NCBI GenBank assembly: GCA_009839405.1 | Contig: VXPR01000589.1 | Location: forward strand, 1 to 28,666 | Length of the DNA: 28,666 nucleotides | Direction of reading: 5' to 3' | Source of the DNA: Gammaproteobacteria bacterium | GTDB lineage: Bacteria; Pseudomonadota; Gammaproteobacteria; Pseudomonadales; Azotimanducaceae | In this document: in pieces, positions 23,106 to 28,666 of the stretch | Layout: the number at the start of each line of letters is the position of its first letter | Numbering within the stretch: the stretch's first letter is position 1 | Notes under the pieces: model-generated | What the model saw: only the letters and a program-made list of their open reading frames with translations | Told to the model about the DNA's origin: nothing | Database searches by the model: none | Made by a program: the position numbers and the translations under genes

Positions 23106-24633
23106 ATCGTTCCTCTACAAGTCCGCGTGGGAGCAAGCCGATGCACTCGCGCCGGCAGGCCGCCCACTCAAGGACCTCATCGGCGAAATCCGGGACCTCT
23201 ACCTTGAGGACGACCGGCCCTGGGTCATCGGCTTCAGCGGCGGCAAGGACTCAACTGCCGTCTTGCAGCTCGTCTACGCGGCCGTACTCTCCCTACCTGC
23301 CGGGAAACGCGACAAGCGCATCTTCATCGTTTCCTCTGACACGTTGGTGGAGACGCCCGTCGTCGTCGACCTCCTCGGCCAGACACTCGCGACGCTTGAT
23401 CGGACGGCGGCGGCCGCCGACGTCCCCCTCGCAACGCACCAGGTCACACCCCCCGAGAACCAGACTTTCGGGGTGAACCTGCTCGGTAGGGGCTACCCGG
23501 CCCCGACCAAGGCGTTCCGCTGGTGTACCGAGCGCATGAAGATCAACCCCGTCAACGCATTCATCCTAGACAAGGTGGCGGAGTACGGCGAGGCCGTTGT
23601 CGTGCTAGGCGCCCGCAGCGCCGAGAGCGCCACGCGTGCACAGGTTATCGCCAAACACCGCGTCAACGGCTCGCGCCTGGGCCGGCACACGTCGCTGCCC
23701 AACGCCTACGTCTACACGCCGATCGACGACTGGACCGCGGACGAGGTGTGGGAGTACCTGATGTCGGCGCCGCGGCCGTGGGGCGGCGACAACCGCGCGC
23801 TGCTGGACCTCTACCGCGGCTCCAACGCCGGCGAGTGCCCCATCGTCATCGACACCAGCACCCCGTCGTGCGGCAACTCGCGCTTCGGCTGCTGGACCTG
23901 CACCGTGGTCACCAAGGACAAGGCCATGGAGAGCCTTGTCGAGCAGGGCGAGGCATGGATGAAGCCGTTGCTCGAGTTCCGCAATCTCCTGGCCGAGACC
24001 ACCCGCCCGGACCGCAAGCGCGAATTCCGAAACTACCGTCGGCGTACGGGCAAGGTGTCGTTCGCCCGTGGCGGCATCCAGGACGACGGCGACGGCAACC
24101 GCGTTCGCAAGCATGTGCCTGGCCCGTACTGGATGCGCTATCGGCGCGAGTGGCTCGAGCGCCTGCTCGTGCTCCAGCGAGAACTGCGCGCGGCTGGACA
24201 CGACATCGAACTCGTTACCGGCCAGGAACTCCACCACATCCGGCGCGAGTGGCTGAACGACCCCAACGAGCCAGACTGGGCCGACCACCTTCCGGCGATC
24301 TATCGGCGCGTCTTCGGCGAGGATCTCGACTGGACGCACCACGACGCTGGTACCTTTACCAGCGCCGACGAGGAGGTCCTCGCGGACCTCGGTGTCAAGC
24401 ATGACGTGCCGCCCACACTGGTTCGTAAGCTTCTCGACCTCGAGCTGTCCATGGACGGCCTCGCGAGGCGCCGCGGTATGGCAGAACGCATTCGGTCGAT
24501 CCTGACCGAGGAATGGCAGCCGCTCCACGTGGTACTCGAGCAGGGCGAGCGCGAGCGCGACGGCGGCTTCCAGGACGAGATCGACCGGCTTCAAGAAGCG
24601 CTTGGCGCGCTCGACGATGGCGACGACGCGTGA
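23098..24633 (+). CDS. dndC: DndC, PAPS-reductase-like ATP pyrophosphatase of DNA phosphorothioation
   Basis: The 511-residue protein activates the DNA backbone for sulfur insertion, using ATP and an iron-sulfur cluster. The PP-loop SGGKDST is at 47-53. Cysteines C143 (RWCTER), C247 (GECPIV), C258 (PSCGN), C265 and C268 (FGCWTC) match the cluster-binding pattern of DndC. GTG 23098 is the only start that keeps the N-terminus AESFLYKSAW typical of the family; it overlaps the dndB stop by eight bases. Further upstream the frame is open only as a shadow of dndB. The stop overlaps the dndD start (GTGA). All key residues are intact. Confidence 0.95.
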   Translation: MAESFLYKSAWEQADALAPAGRPLKDLIGEIRDLYLEDDRPWVIGFSGGKDSTAVLQLVYAAVLSLPAGKRDKRIFIVSSDTLVETPVVVDLLGQTLATLDRTAAAADVPLATHQVTPPENQTFGVNLLGRGYPAPTKAFRWCTERMKINPVNAFILDKVAEYGEAVVVLGARSAESATRAQVIAKHRVNGSRLGRHTSLPNAYVYTPIDDWTADEVWEYLMSAPRPWGGDNRALLDLYRGSNAGECPIVIDTSTPSCGNSRFGCWTCTVVTKDKAMESLVEQGEAWMKPLLEFRNLLAETTRPDRKREFRNYRRRTGKVSFARGGIQDDGDGNRVRKHVPGPYWMRYRREWLERLLVLQRELRAAGHDIELVTGQELHHIRREWLNDPNEPDWADHLPAIYRRVFGEDLDWTHHDAGTFTSADEEVLADLGVKHDVPPTLVRKLLDLELSMDGLARRRGMAERIRSILTEEWQPLHVVLEQGERERDGGFQDEIDRLQEALGALDDGDDA

Positions 24634-26615
24634 TTCTCGAACGTCTGACCCTTACCGACTTCCGAGCCTACCGAGGCCGGCATGTCATCGAACTGGCGCC
24701 TCGCGTCCGATACCGGAAGGAGCGGCCGATCATCCTGTTCGGTGGTCTCAACGGCGCTGGCAAGACGACCCTTATGCTCGCGATCAAGCTAGCGCTATAC
24801 GGGCGGCACGCCCTCGGCATGGGCACGTCGAAGAGCGCCTACCACCTGTTCCTGCGCGAGAGCATCCACGCCTCCTCCGCCTTGATGATCCGCAGCTACG
24901 AAGCGTTCGTTGAGATCGACTTCGTGTACGGAAAGCTCGGCGAACAGTCCCACTACAGCGTGCGCCGCGCCTGGTCCACCACGGGGCACCAGGTGCGGGA
25001 GGAGCTTTCGGTTCTCCAGGACGGTCGCCCGCTCGCGCTGTCCGCACAAGCCTGCCAGGGCTTCCTTAACGAACTCGTGCCGATCGGCGTCTCGGAGCTC
25101 TTCTTCTTTGACGGCGAGAAGATCGCGGAACTCGCTGAAGACGAGACCGGCCGCGCGTTGCGCGACGCCATCCAGCAGCTCTTGGGCCTGCATCTGGTCG
25201 AACGTCTGCGCGGCGACCTGCGCGTCTACATGCTGCGCCAGAGCGCCAACGGCGCCCAACACGATGCAAGCGAGGAACTCGACCGGATCCAGTCCGAGTA
25301 TGACGAGTCGCTTCGCGCGATCGACGCCGAACAAGAAGAACTCACCCACGCCCAGGGGCGTCTCGACGACCTCGTTGCCGAGCACGACCGCCTGGATCTC
25401 CGCCTCAGCGAGCGCGGCGGCGACTGGGGCGTCTCCCGTGAGTCTTGGCGGGATAAGGCCACCGCACTGACCGACGCCGTAAAGGAAACCGAGCGCGGGC
25501 TGCGAGATGAACTCGCTGGCATCTATCCCCTGGGGCTGGCGCGCAAAGCGCTTGTTCCGGCCTTCGAGGCTGCGGCGCACAGCCTCGTCACCCGTTCCCA
25601 GGCAGACGCCAACGATTTGCTTGTGTCGTTCGCCACGACCGTCAAGGCCGAGCTCGACGGCTCCGCGAGCGATACGATAGACCGCCTGCTCGACGCCGCC
25701 CTGAGACCGGTAGCATCCCCCAAAACGCGGCTCGACGTCAGCCACCGCGCGCTTGGCCGCATGGAACAAGCCATCCGCCACGCCATTCCGGAATCCGAGG
25801 CGCGGGTTCAGCGCCTGCTCCAGACCATCGAAACTACCCAGAGTGAACTCGACGCCGTCACGCTCCGCTTCGAGCAGGCCCCGGACGAGGCAACGCTGGC
25901 GGACGACGTCGCCGAACTGGCCGAACTCGCCAAGGAGACCCGTAAGGCCGCCGTGGAGGTCGCGGTACGCAAGCGCGAGCTAAAGACCCACTACCGACTC
26001 GCGGTCGACAAGGCCCGCACGCTGCGGGACATGCACGCCGCGCGGTCCGCTCAGGAGGAGATCGCCCAGCCAATCGAGTACGCCGAGCGGTCGCGCCGCC
26101 TGCTCAAGGACTTCCGCCGAATCAAGGCGCAGCGGACGATCTCCGAGCTTGAGTACGAGTTCGGTGCGGCCTTCCAGGAACTCGCCCGCAAGGACGACCT
26201 GCTGGCCAACGCCCTCATTGATCCTCTGAGCTTCAGCGTCAAGCTGCTCAACCGGGAGGGGCGTGAGTTGCGCAAGGCGCAGCTCTCCGCTGGCGAGAAG
26301 CAAATCTACGCTATTGCCATGCTCGATGCGTTGGCGCGGACTTCAGGTCGTCGCCTTCCAGTCGTCATCGATACGCCACTCGGCCGTCTCGACTCCCAGC
26401 ACCGGTCGAATCTCGTCACTAACTACTTTCCCCGGGCGAGCCACCAAGTCATGCTGTTGTCGACCGACGTAGAGGTCGACGAGTCCTACTACAAGGCGCT
26501 TTCCCCATGGGTCAGCCACGCCTTCGAGATTTGCTACGACAATGCCGAGCAGGCCTCGAGCCTCCACGAAGGCTACTTCTGGCGGTCGCGCGCTTCGGCT
26601 GGGGGTGCAGGATGA
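24630..26615 (+). CDS. dndD: DndD, SMC-like ATPase of DNA phosphorothioation
   Basis: The 661-residue ATPase has Walker A GGLNGAGKTT at about 38-47, FFFDGEK at 158-164, two coiled-coil stretches in the middle, signature LSAGEKQ at about 552-558, and Walker B LPVVIDTPLGRLD near 575-587. It is thought to nick or open DNA and assist DndC during sulfur insertion. GTG 24630 overlaps the dndC stop by four bases, and the stop overlaps the dndE ATG in the same way (ATGA), so dndC, dndD and dndE are tightly coupled. The N-terminus ILERLTLTDFRAYRG is typical. No defect is visible. Confidence 0.95.
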   Translation: MILERLTLTDFRAYRGRHVIELAPRVRYRKERPIILFGGLNGAGKTTLMLAIKLALYGRHALGMGTSKSAYHLFLRESIHASSALMIRSYEAFVEIDFVYGKLGEQSHYSVRRAWSTTGHQVREELSVLQDGRPLALSAQACQGFLNELVPIGVSELFFFDGEKIAELAEDETGRALRDAIQQLLGLHLVERLRGDLRVYMLRQSANGAQHDASEELDRIQSEYDESLRAIDAEQEELTHAQGRLDDLVAEHDRLDLRLSERGGDWGVSRESWRDKATALTDAVKETERGLRDELAGIYPLGLARKALVPAFEAAAHSLVTRSQADANDLLVSFATTVKAELDGSASDTIDRLLDAALRPVASPKTRLDVSHRALGRMEQAIRHAIPESEARVQRLLQTIETTQSELDAVTLRFEQAPDEATLADDVAELAELAKETRKAAVEVAVRKRELKTHYRLAVDKARTLRDMHAARSAQEEIAQPIEYAERSRRLLKDFRRIKAQRTISELEYEFGAAFQELARKDDLLANALIDPLSFSVKLLNREGRELRKAQLSAGEKQIYAIAMLDALARTSGRRLPVVIDTPLGRLDSQHRSNLVTNYFPRASHQVMLLSTDVEVDESYYKALSPWVSHAFEICYDNAEQASSLHEGYFWRSRASAGGAG

Positions 26616-26959
26616 TCCCCCATAGACTACGGATCTCCGAGCGTGCGACCGGTCGCCTGAGGTACCTAAAATCCAGAACCGGTCTGACGCCTAACATCCT
26701 CAGCCGCTTCGCCTTCCTGCTGTCCGCTCGCGACGTGCGTCGCATCGCGCAGGCGCCCGCTGACCTGGCGGGACAGGAGTTCAACGCACCCACGCTGTTC
26801 GGCGAGCATCAGGAGCTCTACGAACTGCTATTGGTGCGCTATGTCGAAATCGCCGGCGACGTCCGCGACCCCGGGCTCGTCATCGCCAGCCATATCGATA
26901 CCGGGTTGCACAAGATGGGCCACGTGCGCTCCCTCGAGGATCTGGGCGCCCTGAAGTAG
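26612..26959 (+). CDS. dndE: DndE, small DNA-binding subunit of DNA phosphorothioation
   Basis: The 115-residue product matches the compact DndE family: the N-terminus RLRISERATGRL is followed by SRTGLTPNILSRFAF, the most recognisable family segment, and the C-terminal HIDTGLHKMGHVRSL is also typical. DndE forms a tetramer that binds nicked double-stranded DNA in other bacteria. ATG 26612 overlaps the dndD stop. The length is normal. It is the last core modification gene; two further genes on the same strand follow after 12 bases. Confidence 0.94.
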   Translation: MIPHRLRISERATGRLRYLKSRTGLTPNILSRFAFLLSARDVRRIAQAPADLAGQEFNAPTLFGEHQELYELLLVRYVEIAGDVRDPGLVIASHIDTGLHKMGHVRSLEDLGALK

Positions 26960-26971
26960 CGACCTTGCGGC

Positions 26972-27496
26972 GTGGACAGTCCTTCTTATCTCGACGTCAC
27001 ACGCCTTCGCGCCCTGCTGACCGCAACGGGTCGAGGCAAGCACCTCCGCGCAACCAGCTACTTTCATCTCGACCTCGTTCGAAGGCGGCCCGGCATCGCG
27101 GAGAGCCTGAGTACGACCTGGGACCGCTTCGCCGCTGCTTCACCCGACTACAACGTCGTCAAGCTTCAGCCACCCTCTCGGGTCAGCTTCCTCACGTACG
27201 ATGACTTTGCCAACGCCTTTCCGGTCCTCGCCCACTCTTTGGCCATCGACATAGCAGCGGGCGTTGCCCGCCAAGTCGACTACCGCGGCCGCGACAATCC
27301 ACCGATCCTCCACCGCAAGGAACTGCTTCTCCCTGCCTGCCATCCTTTGGTAGCGCCCGCCGCTGATCTGACCGCCCGCCTTGAGGCAAGGGGCGCGTTC
27401 TCCGATCCCCGGCGGATCGGAACGGTCGACGGCTGGTCGCGGGCTTTGGCCGATGTCGGCCTTGGCCTCGAGCGCGGCCAGGTCGTCGGTTGGTGA
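26972..27496 (+). CDS. Free-standing copy of the C-terminal domain of phosphorothioation-associated methyltransferases
   Basis: The 174-residue product starts at GTG 26972, twelve bases after dndE. Residues about 23-78 (GKHL to FLTYDDF) align by eye with the last visible part of the next gene's product (GHLEERHH to TFLVY). The rest (DNPPILHRKE at 108-117, then DPRRIGTVDGW at 145-155) is what I recall as the C-terminal end of TIGR04096-type proteins. It therefore looks like a detached domain. Its stop overlaps the methyltransferase start by four bases (GTGA). Its role is unknown; it could be a separate subunit, or the leftover of a rearranged gene that stayed in frame. Confidence 0.65.
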   Translation: MDSPSYLDVTRLRALLTATGRGKHLRATSYFHLDLVRRRPGIAESLSTTWDRFAAASPDYNVVKLQPPSRVSFLTYDDFANAFPVLAHSLAIDIAAGVARQVDYRGRDNPPILHRKELLLPACHPLVAPAADLTARLEARGAFSDPRRIGTVDGWSRALADVGLGLERGQVVGW

Positions 27497-28666
27497 GTAA
27501 GTCCATCGACCGACAGCGCACTGCGCTGCCGCGACGGGAGCTGTCCTCGCCCATGCAGCACCTGCTCGCGTTGGGCTTCCTCGACGGCAGCCGCACGCTA
27601 TTCGACTACGGCTGCGGCCAAGGGGACGACGTGCGCCTCCTACGCGCCATGGGCGTCGACGCCAACGGCTGGGACCCCGCGTTCCGCCCCGACGATGCTC
27701 GCATTCGCGCCGACATCGTCAACCTCGGTTTCGTGCTCAACGTCATTGAAGACGCGGATGAGCGACGCGATGCCCTCAAGGCGGCTTTCGCGCTCGCTCG
27801 CCAGGCGCTGGTGGTGAGCGTCATGCTCGGATACCAGAGCAAGCGCGCCCAATTCGCCGGCTTTCGCGATGGCGTCATCACGCAACGAAATACCTTCCAG
27901 AAGTACTTCGCCCAGGAGGAGTTCCGCGCCTACGTCGAGTCGACCTTGGGTGCCAACGCAATCCCGGTCGCGCCCGGTGTCTGCCTTGTCTTCCGCGACC
28001 TGGCCGACGAGCAGCTGTTCCTACTTGCCCGCCAGCAGGTCCGCCGCGAATGGCGGCTGCTGCGGCGCGAGCCCGAAGACACGGCGGTATCCCGCCTAAT
28101 CGAAGACAACCGCGCCCAGATAGACGCTTACTGGCTGAGAGCGCTCGAACTGGGCCGGCCCCCGGTGGCCGACGAGTGCCCCTCCGCGCAGGCACTAATC
28201 GCGACCCTCGGCTCGCGTCGACGTGTGCACGATTGGGTGAGCCGTCTCTACGAAACTGAGCAGCTCGAAGCGGCGGCAGTCGGTCGCCAGGAGGACCTCC
28301 TCGTCTATTTCGCCCTCGGCCATTTCGCTCGTCACCGGCCCTACCGCGAACTGCCCGGGCGCCTGCAGCGCGACGTCGCGCACTTCTTCGGCAGCATCAC
28401 TAGGGCGCGAGCCGCCGGCAAACGGGCACTATTCGCGGCCGGCGACGCGGAGCGTGTCGCCGAGGCGGCGCTTTTCTGCCACGACGAACTCGGTATCGGC
28501 CACCTCGAGGAACGGCACCACCTGACCTTCCACCAATCCGTCCTCGGCGAGTGTCTTCCCCTCGTCCGGATCTACGTCGGCTGCGCGCTCCGCTTGTTCG
28601 GCGACACCACCTCCATAGACCTGATCAAGGTCCACCTGCGGTCCCGCAAAGTTACCTTCCTCGTAT
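27493..28666 (+). CDS. DNA phosphorothioation-associated putative methyltransferase (3' truncated by window)
   Basis: The first 391 residues are visible. The N-terminal KTAL-like QRTALPRREL is followed by a SAM-binding-like core: FDYGCGQGDDVRLLRAMG at about 37-54, GWDPAF near 59-64, and NLGFVLNVIED near 77-87. Then comes the family segment ITQRNTFQKYFAQEEFR. Downstream a helical part leads to GHLEERHH and IKVHLRSRKVTFLV at the edge. It matches TIGR04096, a family tied to dnd clusters by gene neighbourhood; its target is not established. GTG 27493 overlaps the preceding stop; ATG 27552 is in frame but would remove the conserved N-terminus. The C-terminus lies outside. Confidence 0.85.
   Translation, partial: MSKSIDRQRTALPRRELSSPMQHLLALGFLDGSRTLFDYGCGQGDDVRLLRAMGVDANGWDPAFRPDDARIRADIVNLGFVLNVIEDADERRDALKAAFALARQALVVSVMLGYQSKRAQFAGFRDGVITQRNTFQKYFAQEEFRAYVESTLGANAIPVAPGVCLVFRDLADEQLFLLARQQVRREWRLLRREPEDTAVSRLIEDNRAQIDAYWLRALELGRPPVADECPSAQALIATLGSRRRVHDWVSRLYETEQLEAAAVGRQEDLLVYFALGHFARHRPYRELPGRLQRDVAHFFGSITRARAAGKRALFAAGDAERVAEAALFCHDELGIGHLEERHHLTFHQSVLGECLPLVRIYVGCALRLFGDTTSIDLIKVHLRSRKVTFLV

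Noticed and set aside
23605..24594. 329-codon minus-strand frame
   Set aside because: Shadow of dndC, which has all its motifs in the plus-strand frame.
1..28666. CRISPR arrays, tRNA or rRNA genes, insertion sequences
   Set aside because: No regularly spaced repeats, cloverleaf-like sequences, rRNA segments or transposase motifs were seen on either strand.

Overview
The window reads as chromosomal DNA of a Gram-negative, high-GC bacterium. A NADH-quinone oxidoreductase subunit, a TonB-dependent outer-membrane receptor and two periplasmic M16 peptidase homologues with signal peptides point to a proteobacterium, perhaps an uncultured gammaproteobacterium. The taxon is inference: there is no rRNA or other marker gene, and I found no tRNA, CRISPR array or transposase.

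Region 1 (1-6257) is untidy. It opens with the 3' end of nuoF, then an alpha/beta hydrolase, then a 559-residue protein of unknown function on the minus strand. After about 1.1 kb without a convincing gene comes a degraded second copy of the nuoF 3' end (about 4365-4680). Two small membrane-protein genes follow on the minus strand. A frameshifted remnant of the C-terminus of the 559-residue protein lies at about 5879-6128. The same two landmarks therefore occur twice in the same order and orientation, which suggests an old segmental duplication that has decayed.

Region 2 (6258-13374) carries housekeeping or nutrient genes: a Gfo/Idh/MocA oxidoreductase, a TonB-dependent receptor and two translationally coupled periplasmic M16 peptidase homologues. 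The receptor has an apparent -1 frameshift at its 5' end and a very acidic insertion. It is bracketed by two dense clusters of perfect hairpins (7289-7506 and 10136-10267). A short PQQ-type beta-propeller protein lies on the minus strand at the end. Receptor plus M16 proteases suggests uptake and trimming of a peptide or protein-bound nutrient.

Region 3 (13908 to the right edge) is a defence island built around DNA phosphorothioation. On the plus strand lie dndB, dndC, dndD and dndE, a 174-residue protein and a DNA-phosphorothioation-associated methyltransferase that runs off the window. The four dnd genes overlap by 4-8 bases. Facing away from dndB across a short spacer is a seven-gene minus-strand operon. 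It encodes a PLD-nuclease/DEAD-box helicase, a 63-residue acidic protein, an SMC/DndD-like ATPase, a 158-residue protein, a GHKL (MutL/Hsp90-type) ATPase, a methyltransferase-like Rossmann protein and a PD-(D/E)XK nuclease. The likely arrangement is that the plus-strand genes sulfur-modify host DNA while the minus-strand genes sense or cut DNA lacking the mark. A near-consensus sigma-70 promoter with an overlapping 6-bp inverted repeat precedes dndB and may be an autoregulation site. dndA (the cysteine desulfurase) is not in the window. The seven-gene operon is the best candidate here for a poorly described system.
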